DNA of 64,000 nt from Suicoccus acidiformans (GCF_003546865.1 NZ_CP023434.1:1178001-1242000), one strand, 5' to 3'. Shown: positions 26,372 to 36,158, numbered from the stretch's first letter. Translations and numbers: made by a program. The notes: a model not told the origin generated them from the sequence alone.

Positions 26372-26635
26372 ATGGAAAATTTTCAAGATAAATTAACAGA
26401 AACTTATGTTTTATATGTTGTCGATAGCGAACCTATTGATACAACAGACTTAGTTTCCGTTTTAAGTGGTGGAAATTTAGGGATTGAGTGGATTGATAAG
26501 CATTTTACCTTGATTGATTACAATGAGAATGAAATTCTTTTTAAAACTGAAATTTTCAACGAATTGTTATTTTATCTTAATGACATGATTGAACAGTTTC
26601 TTTTTGACGATGGTTCATTCTATGATTTTAGCTAA
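26372..26635 (+). CDS. Acidic hypothetical protein (87 aa) behind hairpin copy 3
   Basis: I choose ATG 26372 (MENFQDKLTETYVLYVVDSE) because AAAAAAGG lies about 10 bases upstream; an in-frame ATG at 26363 is too close to that site. The protein is acidic and ends FLFDDGSFYDFS. The family is unknown. Its stop abuts the truncated 3' end of the PrgB-like pseudogene on the other strand with no spacing, so the junction created by an insertion or deletion lies exactly here. It is the third gene directly behind a hairpin copy. Confidence 0.65.
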   Translation: MENFQDKLTETYVLYVVDSEPIDTTDLVSVLSGGNLGIEWIDKHFTLIDYNENEILFKTEIFNELLFYLNDMIEQFLFDDGSFYDFS

Positions 26636-29443
26636 TTATTCTTTAACAGTCATCGGTGTAACAATGGTTAAATTGATTCCTTTAACAACATAATCGTTGA
26701 AGAACTGTTCAGGATTATCCACACTAAAGACTTGGAAAGAGCCTTTCAATCTATTGGCGATATCCGCATTTTTAAGCATATCAACGATTTCTTGAGGGGC
26801 TTCATCCAATGAGTGGTAGTTATGGACTGTAATACCACTGACCGCTTGTCCTTGATTATCGGTGATAGAGACTCTTTGTGTTTTAGGAACAACCGCTTCT
26901 TCTGGATAGTCATCCACATAATAGAACCCTTTTCTAATGGCTTCTTGAGTAGATTTAATTCCTTTATATTGATCTAAATCCCACGTCAAGGTGTATAGAT
27001 TATCGGATCCTGCAACAACTGGTTTCCCATTAATAATAAGGCCTGCATGGTTTTTGTTCGTTTTAACAGGGTCGATTGGATTTTCTTCGCCTGGTGTTTC
27101 TACTATAACCTTATTAGAAGGAACCGTAATCTTATTATTGTTAGGTGTATGAATCGTTGTTAAGAATCTGTTTTCGTAAACCGCCTTGTCATTTAACACT
27201 CTACCTACAATGGTCGCAATAGGGACATACATTTGTGACGTTTTATCAGCGTTAAAGGCCTTCAAAGTAGCTTGGGTTGCTGTAAAGGTCACCGTGTTCT
27301 TTTCTGGGTCAAAGGATAGCGAATAGGCAGGCGTTGCTAGGGCTGTCTTCTCTCTATCTACTTCAAATCCGCTTGGCAATGCGTCTTCCATGATGTAGGA
27401 AACGATTGTTTCGCGGTTCTTATTCAAGACATCGTTATTAAGGACCCATCTTACTTCCGAACCTTTAGGGACCTTATGTCCGTTAATGATGACACCATCT
27501 GTATTAGTTACGTCTTTGACGTTTCTTGGTTGATATCTTAGTCGATAGTCATAGATAGTAACCGTTGGTTTAGCGGGTGCGTCTGACGGTGGCGTAGGCG
27601 GTGTTGGTGCTGTTGGTGGAACTGGTGGGGTTGGCAGTGTTGGTGCCTTGGGTTCCACTGGTGGGGTTGGTGGGATCGGGTCGATTAGATTAAATGTTGG
27701 TGGCGTTAGGGGTTTTCTTTCGTTGAATGTAGGTATATTGTATTTTACTCTTACCGCAAAATCTCCATCTGCAACTAATGACACAAGCATTTCAGGAGCG
27801 GTGTTCTTTAGCGTTTTTTCGAAGACAGAGGTGTATTGAATTAATACGGCTGTACCATCAGGAATTGATTCTGTGCCGGCTAAGTCAAAACCTGTGTGAT
27901 CTGCTGGGCGTTTCCCCCAACCTCCTTGATCATAGGGATTACCTAAGAAGCGGTCTGCCTTCACACTATTATGAGTAGGATTATAATTTAATCCTCCCCC
28001 AATAGACAGGAAGCGTGTATTTTGAGGAACCGTTAATTGTTGACCAATATCTATATCAACAGCTGCATTTATCCAAAAATGTTTTTTATTAGGAGCAGAG
28101 GCAATTCTGTATTTTGTAGTGACTGCTGCCGTAGCCCCTTCGGACCAATAGTTTATTTTATTATTTTCATTAAACACATATACTACGTTAGATTCAGATC
28201 CTGTAATATTAAAATCTAAATCTTTAACAGCCCCTGACTCTAAAGTTACAGCTCTTGGTATGCGGTGCTACTTACCACTCTCTATTCGATATCTTTTAGT
28301 AGCATTTCCAATTCCAGTAAAGTATATGTTGTCGGTATGACTTTTTGATACCGCTGTAAGATTGCCGCCGTCTAATGCAAAGATGTTAACATTCGGGAAC
28401 GAAATATCTTTAATGATAGAGTCTTTATCCAAGGGCTTTTCGCTAGAAATGTTAACGTAATAGTCGGATCTGAAATCTTTTAAATCATGAACACTACCAG
28501 TTGCCACTACGTTAAGTCCATCAATTTCTGTGGATTTTAAATTAGTCCATGAATTTGAAGGTGTGAATTGTCCGCTTTCGCCAGCCCCGTAAGACGGTCT
28601 GATAGGATTCCTTAAGCCCGCTTCGATTTTTTGTTTGTTTTTATCAGTTGCTAGTTGATAGGCTTCTCGTTGTTTACGATTGTATTCAGCTATTTCTTGA
28701 TTCTTCTGATTGATTTCAGCGACTTTTTTCTCATGCTCTATCTTGGCTTGGTCATAGTCTTTTTTGCTTTCTTTATATTTGACAAGATCCTTTTGGTATT
28801 TGTCTACTGCTTGATCATAGATCTTCTTGTCGTTGTTATATTGGTTTAGGTCTTCTACGGATTGTTTTTGGTCTTGGTCGAATTGTCTTTTATCTTGATC
28901 ATATTGCTGCTTATCCTTATCGTACTTGGATTTTTCTTGATCATATTGAGCTTTTTCCTTATTGTACTTTTCAAGCTCTTTATCGTGCTGTGTTTTTTCA
29001 GCTTGATATTGGTTGCCTTTGTTAGATATTTCAGCAACTTGTTTTTCTTGATCCTTTTTAATTTCACTCATTTTATTCGAAAGTTCTTCTTCGGATTGAG
29101 CGATTCCTAGATCTTTTGTTTCTTCAGTTACGACAAGGTTATCTTTTTGTGTTTCAACGGCAGCTTCAACTGGCGTATTATCAACGGCTATCTCTGTCGC
29201 ACCTTGCGTCCCCTCCGTCGCGGCTTGATCGAGTGTTTCTTGGGCAGGTGTCGGGACAGGTTGCGCTTCAGGTAAATTAGTAGCGGGAAGTTCTGTGGTT
29301 TCAGGGGCAACGGCCTCTAATTCTTGGGCGTTTGCATGATTAGCATGAAGTGTGACACCGCTAATTAAAGCTGTTGCGATTACTGCACTACACAAACCAT
29401 ATCTTTTATCTTTTCGCAAAGCATATTTCTGTTTAATTTCCAT
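26636..29443 (-). pseudogene. PrgB/antigen I/II-like aggregation adhesin, nonsense codon and lost C-terminus
   Basis: The minus-strand frame has 935 codons with one TAG at 28268-28270. The N-terminal part has a long YSIRK-less signal peptide (MEIKQKYALRKDKRYGLCSA) and a heptad-rich coiled coil (KAQYDQEKSKYDKDKQQYDQ). A GbpC/polymer-adhesin domain spans the stop, then a proline-rich linker and two AgI/II-type isopeptide domains follow. The frame ends LTIVTPMTVKE, in the middle of the second or third such domain, so the LPXTG anchor is missing. It follows the PrgA-like gene, the order prgA-prgB of pheromone plasmids such as pCF10. It was made for donor-recipient aggregation and is now non-functional. 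Confidence 0.8.
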
Positions 29444-29528
29444 TCTATTCCTACTTTCAATTGATGTTATTTATTTTATAGAAACAAGGCTTATTAAAGT
29501 CTCGCCTCACCTCCTTAAAGGTATAAAA

Positions 29529-29562
29529 AAGAAGCTAGTAAACTTTGGGTTCACTAACTTCT
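29529..29562 (-). terminator. Terminator after the PrgA-like gene
   Basis: On the minus strand AAGAAGTTAGTGAAC pairs with GTTTACTAGCTTCTT and is followed by TTTTT. It separates the PrgA-like gene from the adhesin pseudogene, whose own promoter would lie in 29444-29528. Confidence 0.75.
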
Positions 29563-29585
29563 TGTTGTATTGTGTTTAATTATTA

Positions 29586-32060
29586 CTACCTGTTTCTTTT
29601 TCTACGTGGCAATATCATTCCTAAGCCTAGAGTGGATAATAGCGTCGCTAGAGCTGTTGCTGTTAGATAACTACTTTCACCTGTTTCTGGTAAAGCAGCT
29701 GCTTTGACAATCTCTGCTGTTTTATTATCTTTAGCTTTCTCTGCCTTGTAATCAGCTAAGCGCTTAGCATCTTCTTTTAGTTGTGTTTGTAACGCTTGTT
29801 CTTCCTTACGTTTTGCCATCCGTTCTTGGTATTTATTATTTAAGGAAGTATAGTTGCCTAACTTTTGCGTCTCATTCTCCTTCGCTTGTGCTAAACGAGT
29901 ATTGAGTTCTGAAAGCTCTGCTTTGACGTTATCTACAGCTAGAACAGCTTTTGCTACATTATCTTTAGCTTCTGCTAATAACTGGTCATAATGAGTTAGT
30001 TTATAGCGAAGATCTTTTGCTTTTGATAATGCTAGTTTTTTATTGCTTTGTTGTTCTTTGATTTGATCGATTTGCTTTTGAATTTCAGTCACCTTTGATT
30101 CAGCAGCTAATAGCTCTTTTTCTTTCTCGCTCAATACAGCTTTCTTTTCTTCTAAAGCTAAAACAAGTGGCGCTACTTTCTCCTTCGCTTGAGCGAGGTG
30201 TTGGATTTTTTGTTCTTGATTTTGTTCAAATAAATCCAATTCTTTTTGAGCTTGTTCAAGTTCCGCTTGTTTATTAGCTAATTGATCTTGGGATGTTGCG
30301 AGCAACTTTTCAGCATTCGGTGTCAAATTTCCGATCTGCTTTAACTTAGCAATTCTATTTGAAAGATTACTAATCTGATTAGTTAGGCTAGTAACCATTT
30401 GCTTTTGATCCATATACTGCTTATTGGCATTATCCCGGTTAGTTCTTGCTTTAGTAAGCGCTTGGCTTGCTTCTTGATATTGCGCTTGAATTTGGTTCTC
30501 ATCTTTTGTTGGAACTGGCGTTGTGTTAAAAGTTGAATCTCTATGGTTAGCCCATGATTCTGATGTTGTAACAAAATGGTAGCTAGGTCTATAGTTATTA
30601 TGTTTGTTCTTTGTTACAGAGACACCAAAACCGAAATATTCTGGTTCTCCGAGTGGGTCGCTTTCAAAGATATCATAGTTAGCTATCCCTGCAGCGTGAT
30701 GGTATTCTGTATCTGATACCATGAACCGCATAAATGAATCATACAACTTCTGTTTTAGTTCTCCTAAGCTCCATTTAGGGGATTCGCCCTTCATATAATC
30801 AGGAGCTATTTCTTCGCCTATGGCTCCTTCTGGCAAACCAACAGCATTCGCTCCCCCTCTTAAAGAAGGTTGGTGATGACCTGTTTTTAAAATGTCTTCA
30901 TTATTTGCCGAGTAGCGATTTGAAACTTCTTTTCCTAATTGTACTGACCCTTGGCTTACATAGACTTTTCCTGTACCTGCTTTCTCCCTTATTTGATTGA
31001 TAATGTTAGCACCAAATAAGGTAAGTTCAGTTAAAACTTCTTTTGGAAGGTTTGTGACATCGTATTTCGGTGCGTTAGGATCTACCTTCACTGTGAACTG
31101 ATTGTCTTTTTCGAATTGTTTAGCTAGCTTAATCATTCGTTTGGTAGATTCGGGACCATCGTCCACCGTAATGTAGTGTTTCAAAGCATCAAGATATTCT
31201 TGAGTGATTTTAATGACTGGAACATCTATCGTTTTTAAAGCTTCTTCTGCTTGTTGATAGGAAGCATTGGCTTTGTTTAACTCTGACTCTTTCTGATCTA
31301 AGTTAGTCTTATCAAGAGTTAACTTGTTATTGGCTCCCTCTAATTCTTGTTGGTGACTTTCTAATTCTTGATTTGCCTTTTTAATGCTGTTTACACGGTT
31401 AGCATCATGCTTTCTCGCTTGGTCGAGATGAGCTTGGGCAGCCACGACATTCTCTTGTGCTTTTTTAACCTCCTTATTTTTTTCTTGAACTTTTGCTTCC
31501 GCTTGCGGTCTGTTTGCTTCGTCAAGGGCTTTTTGAGCAGATTCAACTTCCCTGTTAGCAAGGTCAACATCTTCTTGAGTTTGATTAACTTGAGCGGTCG
31601 CTCTCGTTACTTCCGCTTGTTTCTCCTCAACGACACCTGAAGCGCTTTTTTTCTGTTCTTGTAGTTGATTTTTTTCTTGATCTAATGTTTTTAGATCTTT
31701 TTCAATTGTTGCGACATTTGCTTCCGCTTGTTCAATCGCTTCTGGTGTTGGATTTAAAGCTTCAAGCTCTGCTTGATTTGCCTTGGCAGTTTCGTAGTCT
31801 TGCGTTACTTCACTGAATTTGGCTTCTATCTGATTTACTGCTTGTTCGACTTCAGCGACTTCTGCTTGGGCTGTTTGTAACGCTTGGTAAGCAGCCTGGA
31901 CATCCGCTTGGGTCGTTTCATGAGCAACTGTTAGAGCCGCTTGTGTGTGTTGGATAACAGCTTGTTGTTTAGTTGCTTCTTCAGCATTTACTGTTTGTGT
32001 TGCCCCCACTGTGATAGCTCCTGCAACTGACATGGCACCGATAACTATTTTTTTATTCAT
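29586..32060 (-). CDS. PrgA/Sec10-like surface exclusion protein, LPETG anchored
   Basis: An 824-aa wall protein. It has a signal peptide (MNKKIVIGAMSVAGAITVGA), coiled coil about residues 35-275 and a CAP-like SEC10/PgrA domain about 325-505 (NIINQIREKAGTGKVYVSQG, HHAAGIANYDIF). A second coiled coil covers about 520-780, then LPETGESS, a membrane helix and a KRNR tail. In enterococcal pheromone plasmids this protein blocks redundant uptake of the plasmid by cells that already hold it. It is full length, with a sortase signal and GGAGG ribosome site. It lies directly upstream of the PrgB-like pseudogene, so the element retains exclusion but not aggregation. Confidence 0.85.
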   Translation of the reverse strand: MNKKIVIGAMSVAGAITVGATQTVNAEEATKQQAVIQHTQAALTVAHETTQADVQAAYQALQTAQAEVAEVEQAVNQIEAKFSEVTQDYETAKANQAELEALNPTPEAIEQAEANVATIEKDLKTLDQEKNQLQEQKKSASGVVEEKQAEVTRATAQVNQTQEDVDLANREVESAQKALDEANRPQAEAKVQEKNKEVKKAQENVVAAQAHLDQARKHDANRVNSIKKANQELESHQQELEGANNKLTLDKTNLDQKESELNKANASYQQAEEALKTIDVPVIKITQEYLDALKHYITVDDGPESTKRMIKLAKQFEKDNQFTVKVDPNAPKYDVTNLPKEVLTELTLFGANIINQIREKAGTGKVYVSQGSVQLGKEVSNRYSANNEDILKTGHHQPSLRGGANAVGLPEGAIGEEIAPDYMKGESPKWSLGELKQKLYDSFMRFMVSDTEYHHAAGIANYDIFESDPLGEPEYFGFGVSVTKNKHNNYRPSYHFVTTSESWANHRDSTFNTTPVPTKDENQIQAQYQEASQALTKARTNRDNANKQYMDQKQMVTSLTNQISNLSNRIAKLKQIGNLTPNAEKLLATSQDQLANKQAELEQAQKELDLFEQNQEQKIQHLAQAKEKVAPLVLALEEKKAVLSEKEKELLAAESKVTEIQKQIDQIKEQQSNKKLALSKAKDLRYKLTHYDQLLAEAKDNVAKAVLAVDNVKAELSELNTRLAQAKENETQKLGNYTSLNNKYQERMAKRKEEQALQTQLKEDAKRLADYKAEKAKDNKTAEIVKAAALPETGESSYLTATALATLLSTLGLGMILPRRKRNR

Positions 32061-32107
32061 GTTAATCCTCCTAGTTGATAAATCCTGTCTATTTGTTTTA
32101 TTTTATT

Positions 32108-32130
32108 CTTCATGCCACGGTGGCATGAAG
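32108..32130 (-). terminator. GCCACGGTGGC palindrome, copy 3, after repA
   Basis: CTTCATGCCAC, G, GTGGCATGAAG. It lies between the repA stop and the PrgA-like start and probably terminates the rep transcript. The core is identical to copy 1 (1189-1219), while the arms differ and remain paired. Confidence 0.6.
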
Positions 32131-32200
32131 TCAGCTTTTACCCGTAAGCATAGTAATCAACCCTTTTTCTTATTTATTTTTAATCTTATGTTCGCTTATA

Positions 32201-33412
32201 TCATGTTTTCTTATGGTAGACATGGTCATTGGCTTCTTTAACGACACAATCAACCATAGCTTTTTGTAGGTTATGGTAATAGTAAGCCTCATGGTTTTGT
32301 ATGGGGCGCTTCATTTTGTTGCCGTAAATGTATCTAGCTGATCTAAGGAGACAGTCATGAATAGCCCAAGCAGAATCATCATCTACAACTAGATCAATCC
32401 TGCTCACTAGCAGTTCTAGTATTTTATTTTTTGATTCGTTATCTAAGTCTTTGGCTACAGAGAACTTGCCTTTGACCAGATCCGTGTATGCTCGTTGAAT
32501 GGTATTAGCTAACTCATAGATATTTTCATAGTCAGATAAAAATGATAAGGCAAATATAATTTGCGGATGAAACTGATCTTTTAAATCACGTAAATATTGT
32601 TGAATCATTTCAGGGGAATTTTCATCTAAAATTTTATCAAAAATATTTATGTTTTTTTCGCTAGAATTTTGTGGCACGTCTTGATCTAATGATTGATCTA
32701 TAGAATTATCTATTACTAAGTTATTATTACTAGTGTACAGATTGTGTACTTCAGAAGTACAGTTTCTGTACTTCATCTGTTTTTTATTTCTGTGGATAAC
32801 TTCTGGAAATGCCTCTAAATCAACATTATTCAGATGACGTACAGTTTCTGTACTTCGTCTGTTTTCTGGCGAAGTTTTTTCTTCAATTTTATCGTTTTCT
32901 ACCTCCACTTCATCTTCATTTTTTTGTTTTATTGCGTTGCAATTTCCTATCATTTTAGATGAAACTTTTTCTTTTTCTTCCTCCCTCCATTTACTTAAAT
33001 CTTCAGGTAGGTTTGTTAATTCAATGATATAATTTGCGTCTTCTTCGCTAGCTGCTTCTGGGTAGGCTAAATAGATTCTGTTAGCTCTGCCAGTTTTTGA
33101 TTCCTCTAACAACTGGACCTGTTTTAGCCTTTTCTTAATTTTATTCAATGTCGCTTTAGAACCAATATTTAATGCTTTCATCAGTTGATCGTTCGTATAT
33201 ATTAAATAGCAATATCCGTCCCCATCTACCCAATTATTCTTTTGAGAGAGTCTTAATCGATCGTAGAGTAGCGTGTAAGCTAATATGTCATCTGATTTCA
33301 GAGTATTTTTATATTTCTCGCCGTGAACCAAGAGTTTTGGAAGTTGGTAGTACTGCTGACCAGCGTAGGAATTTAGGGATATTTTATTAAACTCGCGCTC
33401 CTCTTCTTTCAT
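32201..33412 (-). CDS. repA: RepA_N-family plasmid replication initiator
   Basis: A 403-aa protein. Its N-terminal 110 residues are a clear RepA_N domain (YYQLPKLLVHGEKYKNTLKS, DDILAYTLLYDRLRLSQKNN, KKRLKQVQLLEESKTGRANR). A variable acidic linker and a host-specific C-terminal domain follow (about 290-400). These proteins initiate theta replication of large plasmids such as pAD1 and pCF10, usually from iterons inside repA; candidate iterons are seen at 32733-32868. The start codon lies directly after the stop of the smaller RepA_N-like gene. It appears intact. Confidence 0.88.
   Translation of the reverse strand: MKEEEREFNKISLNSYAGQQYYQLPKLLVHGEKYKNTLKSDDILAYTLLYDRLRLSQKNNWVDGDGYCYLIYTNDQLMKALNIGSKATLNKIKKRLKQVQLLEESKTGRANRIYLAYPEAASEEDANYIIELTNLPEDLSKWREEEKEKVSSKMIGNCNAIKQKNEDEVEVENDKIEEKTSPENRRSTETVRHLNNVDLEAFPEVIHRNKKQMKYRNCTSEVHNLYTSNNNLVIDNSIDQSLDQDVPQNSSEKNINIFDKILDENSPEMIQQYLRDLKDQFHPQIIFALSFLSDYENIYELANTIQRAYTDLVKGKFSVAKDLDNESKNKILELLVSRIDLVVDDDSAWAIHDCLLRSARYIYGNKMKRPIQNHEAYYYHNLQKAMVDCVVKEANDHVYHKKT
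32733..32868. repeat. Iteron-like repeats within repA (candidate oriV)
   Basis: Three copies of a GTACAG...TGTAC motif occur at 32735, 32757 (22 bases apart, two helical turns) and 32839. The best two read GTACAGTTTCTGTACTTC followed by RTCTGTTTT; the first is GTACAGATTGTGTACTTC. Each unit is itself an inverted repeat. RepA_N plasmids carry their origin as repeats in the middle of the rep gene, which is where these lie (linker region). Confidence 0.7.
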
Positions 33413-33814
33413 TTAGCCCACCGCCTCTCTTAGTTCGTCATAGTGTTTTGTGTAATAGATATTTCCGCGACCAGTTGGAATTGTAGCGATTAATGCACAT
33501 TCTGCCAGTCTCTTTTTCGATTCCACCAAGGTAGTATTAGATCTTATGTTCAGTTGTTGGAGCAGAAATTCATTGGGTATTTGAGCCATAGCCTGTCCTC
33601 GGTCGTCATAAATATTTAAAGCGTCAAAAATGGAAGTTAAACCGAGCAAAAGGCTATAAAGCAGTATATCGATAGACTTTAGGTTTTCATATTTTTTGTC
33701 TTCAATGATTTCACGCGGAAAAACTAGATTTACTTCTTGGTATAATTCACCCACTATTCCTTTTTCATAAAGTTCGCCTATTTCCATCGTAATGCCTTTT
33801 ACAGTGATTATCAT
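33413..33814 (-). CDS. Second, short RepA_N-like protein (133 aa)
   Basis: The pattern YQEVNLVFPREIIEDKKYEN, DILLYSLLLGLTSIFDALNI and RLAECALIATIPTGRGNIYY follows the RepA_N domain fold element by element. There is no C-terminal domain. It sits immediately upstream of full-length repA, with stop and start adjacent, so both are co-translated. It may compete for iterons or regulate copy number; that is inference. An internal ATG nine codons in could be the true start. Confidence 0.65.
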   Translation of the reverse strand: MIITVKGITMEIGELYEKGIVGELYQEVNLVFPREIIEDKKYENLKSIDILLYSLLLGLTSIFDALNIYDDRGQAMAQIPNEFLLQQLNIRSNTTLVESKKRLAECALIATIPTGRGNIYYTKHYDELREAVG

Positions 33815-33823
33815 GCCAATCCC

Positions 33824-34039
33824 CTACCTTAAAAAGTCCACAACAGCTCTTAAATGGTGATTAACTGCTGAATAAAATGTTCGTGTTAAATTAGACAATG
33901 CTTGCGTCAAAGGAATCCCCCAAAATAGGTCTGGTATTTCATGATCGAGCGTTTCAAAGATAAATCCGATAATATAAAATAAGCAGATTGCTCCAATAAT
34001 TTTGGAAAGCAAGCTGCTTAAGCATCCTCTATTATTCAA
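33824..34039 (-). CDS. Small membrane protein, 71 aa
   Basis: There is one strong hydrophobic segment near residues 10-30 (LLSKIIGAICLFYIIGFIFE). The rest is unremarkable. It lies in the par-rep operon between the zinc-ribbon protein and the RepA_N-like gene. The function is unknown. Confidence 0.5.
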   Translation of the reverse strand: MNNRGCLSSLLSKIIGAICLFYIIGFIFETLDHEIPDLFWGIPLTQALSNLTRTFYSAVNHHLRAVVDFLR

Positions 34040-34049
34040 TTGTTAACTC

Positions 34050-34280
34050 CTAATTCTTTTCAGATTGAATTCGGTCATGCAAAGTGGTTATTTCGGACAA
34101 TTCCTGATGTTCCGTGCGTTCTTTGCATTCTATGCAATAGATATGTTTGATGTGATCTTTCTTCCTTCTACGAGCTGTATATCGAGGCAAAGCAATTGTG
34201 TGTCCGCATTTATGGCATTGAAATTTCGAGCTGAAGTAATCATTTATTTTTGCGACCAAATTATCACGCCTTTCTTCCAC
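34050..34280 (-). CDS. Zinc-ribbon protein, 76 aa
   Basis: Two CxxC pairs (CHKCGH and CIECKE) about 25 residues apart frame a basic segment (RYTARRRKKDHIKHIY). This suggests a DNA- or RNA-binding zinc ribbon. It starts 3 bases after parB in the same direction. Similar small proteins are found in plasmid maintenance operons, but I cannot assign a role. Confidence 0.6.
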   Translation of the reverse strand: MEERRDNLVAKINDYFSSKFQCHKCGHTIALPRYTARRRKKDHIKHIYCIECKERTEHQELSEITTLHDRIQSEKN

Positions 34281-34283
34281 CTA

Positions 34284-35177
34284 TTAGGGTAATTTAATTT
34301 TGCGTTTGAGTCCAACTAATCTTTGTATAATCTTGATTGTTTCCTCTATTATCCATCTATCAGTGTCACTAATTGGCGTTTTCTTAGTTCGCTCTATTTC
34401 TTTCACGATCTCGTTTAATAATAGTGCCTCTTGATCACTTTTTGCTTCTTTTGATTGAACAATGTCCTCTATATCATAGTTCGTCAATTGTGTCGTGGGG
34501 TCAAAGTTTTTGGCTATTTTTTTGACATCCGATGTTTTTATTTTTGTTTTCATTGTTCGGCTGTAGTCGAACAATGCTTTTTGTTGATCGTCGCTTAGTC
34601 TCGCTAGTTGATCAGCTGTTGGTAGAGAGATTTTATTATCATCGAAGAGGTCTAATAGTTCCGGAATAAGCTTGGTAGTCCGAATGTATCTGGCTATAGT
34701 GCGGCTTGACTCTTTTTCTGTTTTGGATAATTCCTCTAATGATGAATAAGGTTTGTCTTTACTGCCGCTTCTTTTTCCCTGCCTTCTCATAGCGTCTTGC
34801 CTCATTTTGTAGGCGAAAGCTTTTTCCTTATTAGATAGTTTTTGCCTTTGCAAAAGATTTGATTGAGTGACGATTATCATTGCTTCTTCATCGGAACAAG
34901 GTTTTATCAAGGCAGGGATTTTATTTCTTTCTAAATGCTTAAATGCGTTCAGTCGGTTATGCCCTGCTAACATTTGATAGCGCTTATTATCTATTGGTCG
35001 GACTATAACGGGATTAATTAGACCATTTCTATCAATATCTTCAGCCAATTCTTTTAGTTTGTTTTCTGTATAGAGCTTGAATGGTTGATTAGGATAGGGA
35101 TCGATTAAATTTACATCTAATTCCCGCAAATCCAACGCTTTTTCTTCTAATTGAAACATCGATTCAATGGTTATCAT
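34284..35177 (-). CDS. parB: ParB/Spo0J-family partition protein
   Basis: A 297-aa protein with an N-terminal ParB nuclease-like domain (IDPYPNQPFKLYTENKLKEL, the CTPase-type MLAGHNRLNAFK box) and a central HTH domain (LSNKEKAFAYKMRQDAMRR). It binds the plasmid centromere and activates ParA. Its ATG overlaps the parA stop by 4 bases. Intact. Confidence 0.9.
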   Translation of the reverse strand: MITIESMFQLEEKALDLRELDVNLIDPYPNQPFKLYTENKLKELAEDIDRNGLINPVIVRPIDNKRYQMLAGHNRLNAFKHLERNKIPALIKPCSDEEAMIIVTQSNLLQRQKLSNKEKAFAYKMRQDAMRRQGKRSGSKDKPYSSLEELSKTEKESSRTIARYIRTTKLIPELLDLFDDNKISLPTADQLARLSDDQQKALFDYSRTMKTKIKTSDVKKIAKNFDPTTQLTNYDIEDIVQSKEAKSDQEALLLNEIVKEIERTKKTPISDTDRWIIEETIKIIQRLVGLKRKIKLP

Positions 35178-35965
35178 TCTATCAATGCTCCTTCCTGCTC
35201 AACTAGCTCTTTCGCTAAATTGGCATAATCACTAGCTAGTCGGCTTCCTTGCATTTTGCTTAAAGGAATGCGTTCAGCATAGGACTTTCTTGCCTCGGTA
35301 AGTTCCTTGATTTCATTATCAAAGAGCAATTGAGGGTAGTATTCTTTTAAACGCTCCCTAACTTCATTGGCGATCTTAGTGTTATTCACTTTGGTATAAA
35401 TAATGCCGTCCACCGTTAACCCTCGGTTTAGTCTTTGGGTCACCATATTAACATAGGTAAATAATTGCTCAAGCCCTTCAAATGCTCCATAGCTTGCTTC
35501 AACAGGTATTATCACCGAATCGGCAGCTGTCAAAACATTTATTAGTAAGGTATTTAAAGCAGGCATACAGTCGATAATAACATAGTCATAGTGTTCTCGC
35601 ACCTCTAATTTAGTCAGGATATCAGAAAGTATATATTCCCTTGCGTTAGCAGTTATTAGCTGCATGTCGATTGCTGACAAATTGAGGTTAGTAGGAATGT
35701 AATCAAGGTTTTCCTCGTAATTGTAAATAGGACTTCTTGGATAGGAAGCACCCATCAGTTCTTTGCTTATAGCTTCGGAAATTGTGAAATCATGTTCTTC
35801 GTCACTCAAATAATTAGTTAAGTTATGTTGAGGGTCGAAGTCAATCACCAATACTTTCTTCCCTTCTTCACTTAAAGCGTAGCCTAAGTTCATGGTAGTC
35901 GCAGTTTTTCCAGTACCACCCTTTTGGTTAGCAATTGCTATTATTTTCGGTGTCAAAATAATCAC
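35174..35965 (-). CDS. parA: ParA-family partition ATPase
   Basis: A 263-aa protein with deviant Walker A (NQKGGTGKTATTMNLGYAL) near residue 13, Walker A' (VLVIDFDPQHNLT) and Walker B (YDYVIIDCMPALNTL). Type Ib-like length, without an HTH extension. It drives partition with parB and heads a six-gene par-rep operon. IS21 copy 2 has inserted about 75 bases upstream of its start, which could disturb or replace the promoter. Confidence 0.92.
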   Translation of the reverse strand: MIILTPKIIAIANQKGGTGKTATTMNLGYALSEEGKKVLVIDFDPQHNLTNYLSDEEHDFTISEAISKELMGASYPRSPIYNYEENLDYIPTNLNLSAIDMQLITANAREYILSDILTKLEVREHYDYVIIDCMPALNTLLINVLTAADSVIIPVEASYGAFEGLEQLFTYVNMVTQRLNRGLTVDGIIYTKVNNTKIANEVRERLKEYYPQLLFDNEIKELTEARKSYAERIPLSKMQGSRLASDYANLAKELVEQEGALIE

Positions 35966-36158
35966 ATCATTCTTCTTTAATGTTAGAAAAAGTATTATTA
36001 ATAGATAAAAATGTAGCCCTCTAGCAAAATGACTAAAGTGTATATGTCAAGTGAAAAAGGGACCATCTTGCCGTTGAAAAAGGGACCACCTTTTGGGTCA
36101 ATGTAACGGCTTAGGCTAATTTTTGAAAAGTTAGTTAAGAAGAAAGTGTCTCAGCGTT

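Noticed and set aside
30095..31640. ORFs opposite and out of frame with the PrgA-like coiled-coil gene
   Set aside because: Low-complexity shadows of a heptad-rich reading frame, without ribosome sites.
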